Shown one piece after another: positions 16,463 to 27,131 of a stretch of DNA of 64,000 bases (positions within the stretch are counted from its first letter, which is position 1; each line of letters opens with the position of its first letter). The notes beneath the pieces were generated by a model. The model did not search any database and was not told the origin of the DNA. It saw nothing but the letters and a program-made list of their open reading frames with translations. Both the position numbers and the translations under genes were made by a program. This stretch comes from an uncultured Collinsella sp. (lineage in GTDB: Bacteria; Actinomycetota; Coriobacteriia; Coriobacteriales; Coriobacteriaceae): the NCBI GenBank assembly GCA_900757185.1, contig CAAEMX010000060.1:76544-140543 (forward strand). Reading direction: 5' to 3'.

Positions 16463-18277
16463 ATGTACTGTCGACTTCTTCTCAAACTGATCCTAAGAGA
16501 CAAGGCCGCATGGATTTGTACGCTCGTTCTCGCTGCAGCCTTTTCCGTCCCCATTGCGTTCAATTCACCCATCTACGGGCCCTTCTTTATGAAGCAGGGC
16601 ATGCAGGGCTTTGTCGACGCATTCAATACGCGCGCGCCCCAGGCCAGCGGCACAGACCTATCGCCAGAGCAGCAAGCTGACGCGGAGCTTGCAAGATACG
16701 CGAACGCCGCCCTTGCCGCTCAAACCGACGCCGCCTTTCTCGATTCTGCCGAGAGCTACTACGCGCTCATGGGCGAAGGCTTCCAATCCGGGTCCATCGT
16801 GGGAGACCGAGAGACCAATGACGCGGCGCTCGCGTATTGCCGTGCCCTGAGCAGCTCCGGCATCACGGATATCCCGGCCTCCGCAAGCGACCTGCCATTC
16901 CTTTCCTTCCTGCCTTACGCCATTGCCACGGCGCCGTCTTTCCTTCCCTTCATCCCCTTCCTTCTCTCGTCGATACTCGTGCTCGGCGCCACAAGGCCCG
17001 GGACCCTGGCGGCAAAGGCGCCCGCGCCCAAATTCCGGCGCCTTATCCAGATCGTGTTTTCGATAATCGCCGCGGGGGCCGCGATGCTCCTCGCCGGCCT
17101 CGCACCCGGGGGCATTTACGCCTTGGCCCTAAACGGCTTCGGGCAAATTGGGTACCCGATCGCCTTCTTCCATGACGGCGCGCTTACCACCACGACCGCG
17201 GGAAACGTCTTCACAGCCCTGCTTCTCGCGCTGCTTGCGGGCGGAACCTTGATATCCGTTTGCTCCGCCGTCCTATCGACCGCAACGAGGCGCGTCCTCG
17301 CGGGCCCCCTTACCTCCGCGCTGCTTGTCGCGGCCCCGGCATTCCCGTTGCTGTCCGATTCGGCGCTGGAGCATAATGCCGCGCTCAATCTCCTGCCGCT
17401 GGCCGTGTTCTCGCCTATCGAGGCAACGGGCTACGTAGGATGCTTCCCGACAGAATTCATTGGCTCCGGTTCAGGCAGCGCATCGATGCTTGCCGTGGCC
17501 CTGGCATACGTCGCGGTCTTTTTTGCGGTCGGCGCCGTTGCGGCACGTTCCCCCAAACAGCCTGGACCCGCGAAAAAGCACCATGGGCTCGAGCTTCTGG
17601 ACGCGAGCGTGGGATACGGAAGCACGACGATACTTTCAATCGGGTCGCTTTTCCTGAGCCCGGGAACGGCGGCGGGCCTCGTTGCTCCCAACGGCTCGGG
17701 GAAAACCACCCTTCTTGAAGCGCTGTCGGGCCAATTTCCCACCCGCATCCGCTCGGGAAGCCTGGCGGCAGACGGAATCTGCCAACGTCGATCAGCCGAA
17801 TTTGCAGAACTCGTCTACCTGAGCTCTTCGGGCGGCGCGGATCTCTATCCCACGCTATCGGCCATCGAGCACCTTGCTTTCGTTAGGGAGGCGTGGAAAT
17901 CGGCCGCCGACATCGACTCGCTCTGCGACTCCCTCGGAATCTCCCCATATCTCGACAAGCCGACCCGTAAACTCTCGACAGGAATGAAGCAGCAGGTAAA
18001 GCTTGCCATGGCGATAGCGACCGATTGCCCGTACCTCATCCTCGATGAACCGCTGAACGGCCTCGATCCGGGAAAGCGGAAAACCTCCTGCGACGCGATG
18101 CGCAGCGAGGTGGCGCGGGGACGAAGCGTGCTCATTTCAAGCCATCTGCTCGACGACCTGGCAGACCTCACCAACTCGTTCTACTTCATCGAGGCCGGCA
18201 CGCTCGTGGAAAAGATCAAGTCGTCCTCGCAGACGCTCAAGCAGGAATATCTCGATACATACGAGGGAGGTGAATGA
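16463..18277 (+). CDS. Fused ABC permease-ATPase
   Basis: A 604-residue single-chain half-transporter. The N-terminal ~360 residues are membrane-embedded with about six segments and include LNGFGQIGYPIAFFHDG, the same motif found twice in the 13341 permease. The C-terminal ATPase has Walker A APNGSGKTT, signature LSTGMKQQV, Walker B LILDEPLNGLDP and SSHLLD. The order (membrane then ATPase) resembles exporters, but no peptidase domain is present. Codon choice is more C-rich than in the two genes before it, suggesting a separate origin. A -10-like TATAAT at 16339 lies in the A/T-rich gap upstream. It overlaps the region before the small secreted protein, which starts two bases after its stop. 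Confidence 0.85.
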   Translation: MYCRLLLKLILRDKAAWICTLVLAAAFSVPIAFNSPIYGPFFMKQGMQGFVDAFNTRAPQASGTDLSPEQQADAELARYANAALAAQTDAAFLDSAESYYALMGEGFQSGSIVGDRETNDAALAYCRALSSSGITDIPASASDLPFLSFLPYAIATAPSFLPFIPFLLSSILVLGATRPGTLAAKAPAPKFRRLIQIVFSIIAAGAAMLLAGLAPGGIYALALNGFGQIGYPIAFFHDGALTTTTAGNVFTALLLALLAGGTLISVCSAVLSTATRRVLAGPLTSALLVAAPAFPLLSDSALEHNAALNLLPLAVFSPIEATGYVGCFPTEFIGSGSGSASMLAVALAYVAVFFAVGAVAARSPKQPGPAKKHHGLELLDASVGYGSTTILSIGSLFLSPGTAAGLVAPNGSGKTTLLEALSGQFPTRIRSGSLAADGICQRRSAEFAELVYLSSSGGADLYPTLSAIEHLAFVREAWKSAADIDSLCDSLGISPYLDKPTRKLSTGMKQQVKLAMAIATDCPYLILDEPLNGLDPGKRKTSCDAMRSEVARGRSVLISSHLLDDLADLTNSFYFIEAGTLVEKIKSSSQTLKQEYLDTYEGGE

Positions 18278-18278
18278 C

Positions 18279-18623
18279 ATGAAACTGTTTGAACAGCTGA
18301 AGTCCAATGCGTCGCGCATGGCTGTCTACGCCATCCTCGTGGCAACGGCTTTATGCGGAATCGCGGCACCCGTCTATGCGCTCAACGGGGAGAAAGGCGA
18401 TGTCGAACCTGCGTACATGGCTTCGACGGTTAAAGACCGGTACAAAGCCTTCTCTGGAGACACGTTTTACGTAGCAGAGTACGACACGACCTACCGTCAG
18501 CTTCGCTACAACAAGAGATACGAATATCTAGGCCCAGAAGTAATCAGCTATACGTCGGGTTGGTACCGCTCCAGCTATGGACACATAACCCAGTTCAAGT
18601 GTAACTACCGCGTGTACAACTAA
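18279..18623 (+). CDS. Small secreted Tyr-rich protein, possible transporter cargo
   Basis: 114 residues: a basic N-terminus, one hydrophobic segment (AVYAILVATALCGIAA) and a likely signal-peptidase site after PVYA. The mature part is about 80 residues with 13 tyrosines, one cysteine and many charged residues, ending RVYN. No family is recognised. It starts one base after the fused transporter's stop, with GGGAGG eight bases upstream, so the two are cotranscribed and probably coupled. The combination of secreted small protein and dedicated ABC proteins is how many bacteriocin and immunity loci look, but no bacteriocin motif is visible. It could equally be a surface or sensor protein. Confidence 0.75.
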   Translation: MKLFEQLKSNASRMAVYAILVATALCGIAAPVYALNGEKGDVEPAYMASTVKDRYKAFSGDTFYVAEYDTTYRQLRYNKRYEYLGPEVISYTSGWYRSSYGHITQFKCNYRVYN

Positions 18624-18641
18624 AGCAACCGGCTGGGACGA

Positions 18642-18672
18642 GGGGCGACGCAAAAGCGTCGCCCCCGTTTTT
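18642..18672 (+). terminator. Intrinsic terminator ending the island operon
   Basis: GGGGCGACGC/GCGTCGCCCC, ten perfect pairs with an AAAA loop, followed by CG and TTTTT. It lies 18 bp after the secreted-protein stop. Confidence 0.9.
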
Positions 18673-18701
18673 AACCATGTCAACTGAACCTAGTTCGGTT
18701 T

Positions 18702-18765
18702 GGTTGATTTCCGATCTCAGCCGAACACATTGAGCGGAAAGGCCGTTCCCGCAGTCAGTCGAACG
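18702..18765 (+). repeat. 64-bp direct repeat, right copy (probable attR)
   Basis: Same orientation as 11491-11554, with differences at 18739 and 18759 only. It is followed at once by a 13-bp perfect GC hairpin (18764-18796). Confidence 0.8.
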
Positions 18766-18796
18766 TCCCCGGGGCCCTTCTCAGGCCCCGGGGACG
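18764..18796 (+). terminator. 13-bp GC hairpin beside the right direct repeat
   Basis: CGTCCCCGGGGCC pairs exactly with GGCCCCGGGGACG around a 7-nt loop; GCATTTTC follows. Its T-run is weak. It may insulate rpmE from island transcription. Confidence 0.5.
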
Positions 18797-18877
18797 GCAT
18801 TTTCACAGTTGAAGGAACGGTGGAGATGTGTTTCGATGGGTCAGATTCGTGTCGTTCCGAAAAGACCGTGAACCTTT

Positions 18878-18905
18878 TGTGGGACACGCGGCGCCGTGGT
18901 ACCAT
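18878..18905 (+). promoter_or_regulatory. Probable rpmE promoter
   Basis: TTGTGG (18878-18883) and TACCAT (18900-18905) with a 16-bp spacer. Transcription would start near 18912, just before the two leader hairpins. Confidence 0.5.
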
Positions 18906-18911
18906 AGCCGA

Positions 18912-18985
18912 GTTTGTTGTCTTGGTCGGAAACCAAGACGCCTTATGCGCTGATCGGTAACCAGCGCCTGACCAATAAGGAGTCC
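18912..18985 (+). ncRNA. rpmE leader, candidate L31 ribosomal-protein leader (Coriobacteria type)
   Basis: Two consecutive hairpins fill the leader: GTCTTGGT/ACCAAGAC (18919-18939) and GCGCTG/CAGCGC (18947-18967), the second ending shortly before AAGGAG. L31 leaders that bind the protein and repress its own translation are known in several phyla including Coriobacteria. Fit to that class is by gene and layout, not by a model search. Confidence 0.5.
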
Positions 18986-18989
18986 TACC

Positions 18990-19415
18990 ATGAAGCAGGG
19001 TATCCATCCCCAGTATGTCGAGTGCACGGTGACGTGCTCCTGCGGCAACACCTTCAAGACGCACGCTACCGTGTCCGAGATGAAGGTTGAGCTTTGCAAC
19101 GAGTGCCACCCGTTCTACACCGGCCAGCAGAAGTTCGTCGACACCGGTGGACGCGTCCAGCGCTTCGCCGACAAGTTCGGTGGCGCCGCTGCCGCCCAGC
19201 TCAAGAAGGCTGAGGAGGCCAAGGCTGCCAAGGCCGCCAAGGCTGCTGAGGCCGAGGCCGCTCGCAAGGCCGCCGCTGAGGCTAAGGCTGCCGAGAAGGC
19301 TAAGCGTGCTGCTAAGTTCGCCGAGGAGGCTGCCAAGCAGGCCGCCGAGGCTCCCGCAGAGGCTCCCGTCGAGGAGGCCGCTGCCGAGGCCGAGACCACC
19401 GAGGCTGCTGAGTAA
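18990..19415 (+). CDS. rpmE: 50S ribosomal protein L31 with long C-terminal tail
   Basis: The first ~70 residues are bL31 of the zinc-binding (C+) type: TCSCG and LCNEC supply four cysteines, and [17 protein letters not shown] is the family core. The remaining ~70 residues are a low-complexity tail of Ala, Lys and Glu, ending in an acidic stretch, with no counterpart in standard L31 (about 65-90 residues). The tail is probably helical and surface-exposed on the ribosome. The gene has its own promoter, leader and terminator. Zinc-dependent L31 proteins are often exchanged for C- paralogues in zinc shortage; none is seen here. Confidence 0.95.
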   Translation: MKQGIHPQYVECTVTCSCGNTFKTHATVSEMKVELCNECHPFYTGQQKFVDTGGRVQRFADKFGGAAAAQLKKAEEAKAAKAAKAAEAEAARKAAAEAKAAEKAKRAAKFAEEAAKQAAEAPAEAPVEEAAAEAETTEAAE

Positions 19416-19450
19416 ATAGCTCGCCGCGGAATCGCTCGCATTCATGGCAT

Positions 19451-19492
19451 AAGGGCCGTGCATCCATTTGGGTGCGCGGCCCTTTTCTTTTT
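19451..19492 (+). terminator. rpmE intrinsic terminator
   Basis: AAGGGCCG/CGGCCCTT with inner GCA/TGC, then TTTCTTTTTATT. Confidence 0.85.
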
Positions 19493-19493
19493 A

Positions 19494-19526
19494 TTGGTGC
19501 AAGCTAACCTGTCCCCGTGGCACCAA
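19494..19526 (-). repeat. GGGACAGGTT stem-loop, copy 5
   Basis: TTGGTGC/GCACCAA arms with AACCTGTCCCC in the loop (GGGGACAGGTT on the minus strand). Copies at 19557, 31651 and 54770 share this loop. Confidence 0.6.
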
Positions 19527-19556
19527 ATGGCAGATAGACGGCGTTTGCTCAGATAA

Positions 19557-19593
19557 AACTTGCCAAAATAAACCTGTCCCATTGTGGCAGGTT
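19557..19593 (-). repeat. GGGACAGGTT stem-loop, copy 6
   Basis: AACTTGCCA/TGGCAGGTT, nine pairs with one G-T. CCAAAATAAACCTGTCCC is identical to the copy at 31651, 12 kb away. With the promoter at 19656 it accounts for the rest of the 300-bp gap before secA. Confidence 0.65.
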
Positions 19594-19655
19594 GGTCATA
19601 GTTATTACGTGGCGGTCGAGGTCGACCGTATAGGCCGTGCCTTGTTTGGCTAAAG

Positions 19656-19661
19656 TATAAT
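19656..19661 (+). promoter_or_regulatory. -10 box upstream of secA
   Basis: Consensus TATAAT 62 bp before the secA start; the -35 region at normal spacing is poor. Confidence 0.4.
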
Positions 19662-19722
19662 CATCTGTGTTTAACTCGCCCGCAGCTGCACGGCGTGGGC
19701 GATGGCCAAAAAGGAAAACCAC

Positions 19723-22529
<2,807 letters not shown>

Positions 22530-22530
<1 letters not shown>

Positions 22531-23678
22531 TGGCTGAGGCTTTAGAGGTAACGCCCGCCAAGCTGGACGCGTTCGCGGACCGGCTCGGCGAGGTCGAGTC
22601 GTATCTCCATTTGGACGAAAAGCGCACGCGCGTGACCGAGCTCGAGGCCAAAAGTGTTGCCCCTGGCTTTTGGGATGACGCCGACGTCGCTCGCGCAACC
22701 ATGGAGGAGATCGCTCGCGCCAAGGAAGATATCGCTGCCGTGGATACCGCGCGCGGCGAGCTATCTGACGCCCGCGCGGCGCTGGAGCTTGCCGAGGAGA
22801 TGGGCGACGACCCCGATGCCGCCGCATTGCGCGAGGAGGCTGCCGCTACGGCAGAACGCCTGGCCCGCGCTATCGACGAGCTCGAGCTTTCGAGCTGGTT
22901 TACCGGTGAGTTCGATCACGGCGACGCGATTGTGACCATCAAGCCCGGACAGGGTGGCCTGGAGGCACAGGACTGGACCTTCATGCTCTTTAAGATGTAC
23001 ATGAAGTACTGCCAGCGTCGCGGCTGGAAGGTCACCATTAACGACTGCCCCGCGGCTGAGGTCATCGGCATCGACCGTGCGACCTTTACCGTCGAGGGCA
23101 AGGACGCGTTTGGCATGCTGCGCGCCGAGGCCGGCGTTCACCGCCTGGTACGCATCAGCCCCACCGATGATAAGAAGCGCCGCCAGACCACGTTTGCCGG
23201 CGTCGAGGTCATTCCCGTGTTGCCTGACGATATCGACATCGAGATCAGTCCCGACGATATCCGCGTGGACGTGTATCACGCGAGCGGCCCGGGCGGCCAG
23301 GGCGTCAACACCACCGACTCTGCCGTACGCGTGACGCATTTTCCCAGCGGCATCGTTGTCACTTGCCAAAACGAGCGCAGCCAGATTCAAAACAAGGCCG
23401 CGTGCATGCAGATTCTCAAGGCCCGTCTGTACGAGATCGAGCTCGAGAAGCGCGCCGAGGCCCTGGATGAGATTCGCGGGCCCAAGACCACGATCGGTTT
23501 TGGCAACCAGATTCGCAGCTACGTGCTCTACCCGTATCAGATGGTCAAGGACCTGCGCACGGGCGTGGAGACCAGCAACGTCGAGGCCGTTCTCGACGAT
23601 GGCGATCTGGATCCGTTTGTGATCGGCTACCATCGTTGGGCAACCGGCAACGCCGATGCGGAAGCATCGTCTGCCTAG
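22530..23678 (+). CDS. prfB: Peptide chain release factor 2, with SPT in place of SPF
   Basis: Releases the peptide at UGA and UAA. The 382-residue protein has the catalytic GPGGQGVNT loop and the expected N-terminal helical domain. The stop-codon recognition tripeptide, normally SPF, reads SPT in HRLVRISPTDDKKRRQ (codons AGC CCC ACC). The whole gene is one frame from the ATG, so the +1 frameshift that controls RF2 in many bacteria is absent. The start overlaps the secA stop (TAATG) with no ribosome-binding site of its own apart from secA coding sequence, so it is probably translationally coupled. Confidence 0.94.
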
Positions 23679-23767
23679 GCACATGATTGGCTCCGGGTCG
23701 ATGCAAACACTTCGCAGGGGTGGTATTTGCCCGGTGAATCGGTAGAATCGAATACAGCAAGAAGTTC

Positions 23768-23796
23768 AAAGCGCACTCGTTTGGGTGCGCTTTTTT
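23768..23796 (+). terminator. Intrinsic terminator directly abutting the next ribosome-binding site
   Basis: AAAGCGCAC/GTGCGCTTT, nine perfect pairs, with TTTTTT at 23791-23796. GAGGGAGG for the next gene starts at the very next base, leaving no room for a promoter in between. Confidence 0.75.
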
Positions 23797-23808
23797 GAGG
23801 GAGGCAGC

Positions 23809-24699
23809 ATGGCATATCGTCTGGACATCAAGCGCATTCTTTCGATGAACTTCTTTCATGACTTGCCCAAGATTATGTTTGGCTGCGCCCTGGCAGCTAT
23901 CGCGACGGACCTGTTTTTGATCCCCAACGGCCTTGCCGCCGGCGGCGTCACAGGCCTTGCCACCATTATTCAGGCGGTCGGCGCCTCGCATGGCATATCG
24001 CTTCCCGTCGGTATCCAGACCATCGTGATGAATGCCTTGCTGCTGCTGGTCGTTATGCGCGAGGGTGGCATGTTCTACGTGGTGCAGACGGCGACCGGTT
24101 TTGTGCTGCTGGGCTTTTTCACCGACCTGTTCGCTCCGTTTGTGGCGCCGCTGGCACATGCCGACCTGATGCTGCCCGCTATGTGGGGCGGCATTATCAC
24201 GGGCATCGGGTATGGCATGGTGTTGCGCGCCGGTGCCAACACCGGCGGCTCCGACACGATCGGCCAGATCATCTCGCGCAATACGTCACTACCGGTGGGC
24301 TCCACCGTCATGGCGATCGACGTTGCCGTGTGCGCGCTGTCGGCCCCGGTCTTTTCGGTCGAAAACGCGCTGTATGCGGGCCTTTCGATGGTCATTAGCG
24401 GCTACGTGATCGATGCCGTGGTCGACGGCGGCAACAGGCGCCGTATGGTACTCATCATCTCGGACAAGTTTCCCGATATTGCGGCCGACATCATGTATGG
24501 CCTGGGTCGCGGCTGCACCAAGTTTAGGGCGACCGGCATGTACTCGGGCGCCGAGAAGCCGGTGATCATGGTCATTGTGAGCCGCCGCGAGCTCAACACC
24601 CTCAAAACGATCGTGCGCGAGCGCGATCCTCACGCCATTGTGACGGTCGCCGACGTTACGGAAACCTTCGGTGAGGGATTCAAGGACATTAACGCGTAG
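23809..24699 (+). CDS. YitT family membrane protein (DUF161/DUF2179)
   Basis: 296 residues: five or six hydrophobic segments in the first ~210 residues, including PNGLAAGGVTGLATI and GANTGGSDTIGQIIS which are YitT-family hallmarks, then a soluble C-terminal DUF2179 domain (VLIISDKFPDIAADIM to the end). The biochemical role of the family is not established; transport is assumed. ATG 23809 is preceded by GAGGGAGG. An open frame extends upstream to 23785 but runs through a terminator-like hairpin. It would be transcribed by read-through from prfB or from a promoter upstream of the hairpin (TAGAAT near 23742). Confidence 0.9.
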   Translation: MAYRLDIKRILSMNFFHDLPKIMFGCALAAIATDLFLIPNGLAAGGVTGLATIIQAVGASHGISLPVGIQTIVMNALLLLVVMREGGMFYVVQTATGFVLLGFFTDLFAPFVAPLAHADLMLPAMWGGIITGIGYGMVLRAGANTGGSDTIGQIISRNTSLPVGSTVMAIDVAVCALSAPVFSVENALYAGLSMVISGYVIDAVVDGGNRRRMVLIISDKFPDIAADIMYGLGRGCTKFRATGMYSGAEKPVIMVIVSRRELNTLKTIVRERDPHAIVTVADVTETFGEGFKDINA

Positions 24700-24907
24700 G
24701 GCCGACTGCGTTCCATCCAAAAGACGTTCACATTGATAAACCGTTTCATCTGCGGGACTGCCTGCTAAATTGCTCAAATAATGATAAAAAGTCTGGTAAA
24801 GCCATCAGTTTCCAGCATAATGAATGACGTACGTGCATCGCGGCTGTGTTGGGACTACCTTTCCGTGCCGTGCGCATCTTGTCTTAAGAGGATGAAAGGA
24901 AGGCACA

Positions 24908-25738
24908 ATGAGCGACGAAGAGCTCAAAAAGGTTGCCAACGAGGTAAGGAAGGGCATCGTCACCGGCGTGCACGCTGCCAAGTCCGGCCATCCGGGCGGT
25001 TCGCTCGGCGCTGCCGACATCATGACCTATCTGTACTTTGAGGAAATGAACGTCGACCCGGCCGACCCCCGTAAGACCGATCGCGACCGCTTTGTGCTCT
25101 CCAAGGGCCATTGCGCTCCGGGTCTGTACGCCGTGCTCGCCGAGCGTGGGTTCTTCCCCAAGGAGGATCTCGAGACGCTGCGCCACATCGGTAGCCACCT
25201 GCAAGGTCACCCCAACATGAACGACACCCCGGGTGTCGATATGTCCACCGGTTCGCTCGGCCAGGGCATCTCCGCCGCCGTCGGGATGGCGCTCGCCGCC
25301 AAGCACTGGGGCGATACTTACCGCACGTACGCCCTGCTGGGTGATGGCGAGAGCGAGGAGGGCCAGGTCTGGGAGGCAGCCATGTTTGCCGGCAACCAGC
25401 AGCTCGATAACCTCTGCGTGATCGTTGACCACAACGGCCTGCAGATCGATGGTCCCGTCGAGGAGGTCAACGACCCCATGCCGCTGGCAGACAAGTTCCG
25501 CGCCTTTAAGTTCCACGTGGTGGAGCTTGCCGACGGCAACGATTTCGACCAGATTCGCGCCGCCTTTGCCGAGGCTCGCGCTACTAAGGGTCAGCCGACC
25601 GCCATTATCGCCGAGACCACGAAGGGCAAGGGCGTCTCCTTTATGGAGAACCAGGTGGGTTGGCATGGTAAGGCCCCCAACGATGAACAGTTTGAGCAGG
25701 CCATGGCAGAGCTCACGGCCGCCGGAGAGGAGCTCTAG
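24908..25738 (+). CDS. Transketolase, N-terminal subunit
   Basis: Thiamine-diphosphate half of a split transketolase, which moves two-carbon units in the non-oxidative pentose phosphate pathway. The 276-residue protein has SGHPGGSLGAADIM, LSKGHCAPGLYAVL, and the cofactor motif starting GDGESEEGQVWEA and ending in VDHN. Conventional transketolase is one chain of ~660 residues; here the second half is the next gene, one base away. AGGAAGG stands before the ATG. The 208-bp region upstream is A/T-rich and should hold the promoter. Confidence 0.95.
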   Translation: MSDEELKKVANEVRKGIVTGVHAAKSGHPGGSLGAADIMTYLYFEEMNVDPADPRKTDRDRFVLSKGHCAPGLYAVLAERGFFPKEDLETLRHIGSHLQGHPNMNDTPGVDMSTGSLGQGISAAVGMALAAKHWGDTYRTYALLGDGESEEGQVWEAAMFAGNQQLDNLCVIVDHNGLQIDGPVEEVNDPMPLADKFRAFKFHVVELADGNDFDQIRAAFAEARATKGQPTAIIAETTKGKGVSFMENQVGWHGKAPNDEQFEQAMAELTAAGEEL

Positions 25739-25739
25739 G

Positions 25740-26681
25740 ATGGCAGACGTCAAGAAAATCGCCACGCGTGTAAGCTACGGCGAGGCCCTCGTCGAGCTCG
25801 CCAACGAGCACGACGACTTTGTGGTCCTCGACGCCGACCTGGCTGCTGCCACGCAGACCGGCAAGTTTAAGGCTGCCTGCCCCGATCGCTTCTTCGATGT
25901 GGGCATTGCCGAGAGCAACCTGATGGGTGTTGCCGCCGGTATCGCGACCACCGGTCGCGTTGCCTTTGCGAGCACCTTTGCCATGTTCGCCGCCGGCCGC
26001 GCCTTTGAGCAGGTCCGTAACTCCATCGGCTATCCGCACCTTAACGTCAAGATCGGTGCCACGCACGCTGGTATCTCGGTGGGCGAGGATGGCGCCACGC
26101 ACCAGTGCTGCGAGGATATCGCCCTCATGCGCGTCATCCCCGGCATGACCGTGATCGTTCCGGCCGACGACGTCGAGGCCCGCGCCGTGACGCGCGCCGC
26201 CTATGAGTGCGACGGCCCGGTGTACATGCGCTTCGCTCGTTTGGCCTCGCCGGTTATCAACGACCCCGAGACCTACAAGTTCGAGTTGGGTAAGGGCATT
26301 GTCATGCGCGAGGGCGCCGATGTGACCATCATCGCTTGCGGCCTGATGGTCGGCGAGGCCCTCGAGGCCGCCGAGCAGCTCGCTGCCGAGGGCATCGACG
26401 CCGAGGTCATCAACATGCACACCATCAAGCCCATCGACGCCGACCTGGTCGTCAAGAGCGCTACCAAGACCGGTCACGTCGTGACCGTCGAGGAGCACTC
26501 CGTGATCGGTGGTCTGGGCAGTGCCGTCGCCGACGTCCTGTGCGAGCAGTGCCCGACGCCGCTCAAGAAGATTGGCGTCAACGACACCTTCGGCGAGTCC
26601 GGCCCGGGTGCCGAGCTCCTGCACAAGTACGGCCTGGACGCCGCCAACATCGTGGCGACCACCAAGGAGTTCTTGGCATAA
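25740..26681 (+). CDS. Transketolase, C-terminal subunit
   Basis: Pyrimidine-binding and C-terminal domains of the split transketolase, 313 residues. Visible are FFDVGIAESNLMGVAAG, FASTFAMFAAGRAFEQVRN and the conserved GATHAGISVGEDGATHQ, then MHTIKPIDADLV in the C-terminal domain. It must pair with the N-terminal subunit to be active. ATG 25740 lies one base after the upstream stop, with GGAGAGGAG in the end of the upstream gene. The longer upstream open frame from 25425 is a shadow of the first subunit. Confidence 0.95.
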   Translation: MADVKKIATRVSYGEALVELANEHDDFVVLDADLAAATQTGKFKAACPDRFFDVGIAESNLMGVAAGIATTGRVAFASTFAMFAAGRAFEQVRNSIGYPHLNVKIGATHAGISVGEDGATHQCCEDIALMRVIPGMTVIVPADDVEARAVTRAAYECDGPVYMRFARLASPVINDPETYKFELGKGIVMREGADVTIIACGLMVGEALEAAEQLAAEGIDAEVINMHTIKPIDADLVVKSATKTGHVVTVEEHSVIGGLGSAVADVLCEQCPTPLKKIGVNDTFGESGPGAELLHKYGLDAANIVATTKEFLA

Positions 26682-26728
26682 GGCAAGACGAGGCAAAGTA
26701 TCGCGTCGACAACCGCAAACAAGCCAGA

Positions 26729-26762
26729 ACAGGGGCGTCCTCAAAGAGGGCGCCCCTGTTTA
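26729..26762 (+). terminator. Transketolase operon terminator
   Basis: ACAGGGGCGTCCTC pairs with GAGGGCGCCCCTGT, 14 pairs with one G-T, followed by TTAT. Confidence 0.8.
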
Positions 26763-26900
26763 TGCTGAATTTAAATTAGAGTCCTGCCAAGCAAAGTTCC
26801 CATGGGGAAACGGGCCCATCCCAACAAAGTGCAATTCAGACCCTTCCAACTTTGTATGCGCAGCATCTCAAGTTGGTGCGTCGGCCCCATAGTAGCCGCA

Positions 26901-27028
26901 GGCCGGGCGCAGGGTTACCTCCCAAATCTTTCCGCAGCGCAGGCCGGCGTTTGTCCGCAGCTCCGCAGGAGCAGGACAAATGCCGGCCATGCGCGAGGAC
27001 GATTTGGGAGGTAACCCTGCGCCCGGCC
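26901..27028. repeat. Very long hairpin between transketolase and ftsE
   Basis: The outermost 28 bases (26901-26928) are the exact reverse complement of 27001-27028. Inside, GCGCA/TGCGC, GGCCGGC/GCCGGCC, TTTGTCC/GGACAAA and GCTCC/GGAGC continue the stem with one bulged A and one G-T pair, about 52 pairs over 128 nt. No gene is supported in either strand here. The remainder of the 450-bp gap holds the terminator above and an A/T-rich stretch near 27060-27085 (TAAAATAC) that may be the ftsE promoter. Confidence 0.75.
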
Positions 27029-27131
27029 GGTGAGACCCAAACCCCGCCATGCTTCTTATGTGCAGCAAAGCTAATGCTGCTAAAATACAAAGCGCTCATG
27101 TAGTTTAAACGCACGACGATAAGGAGCACCA

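Larger units (their letters stand above)
11491..18765. mobile_element. Putative integrative island (7.3 kb) between direct repeats
   Basis: Two near-identical 64-bp repeats in the same orientation enclose a tyrosine-recombinase remnant, an XRE regulator with its DUF2975 partner, an ABC permease/ATPase pair, a fused permease-ATPase and a small secreted protein. The flanks are core genes (ACT/citrate synthase and rpmE/secA). Within the element, base and codon use look different from the flanks, with more A/T-rich spacers. This is the classic arrangement of an integrated element with the integrase next to one attachment site. The recombinase lacks its N-terminal part, so it probably can no longer move itself. 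Confidence 0.7.

Noticed and set aside
18279..18623. Assignment of the secreted protein as lactococcin 972-family bacteriocin
   Set aside because: The gene neighbourhood is suggestive, but the mature sequence does not show the family pattern I know, so only a general description is given.
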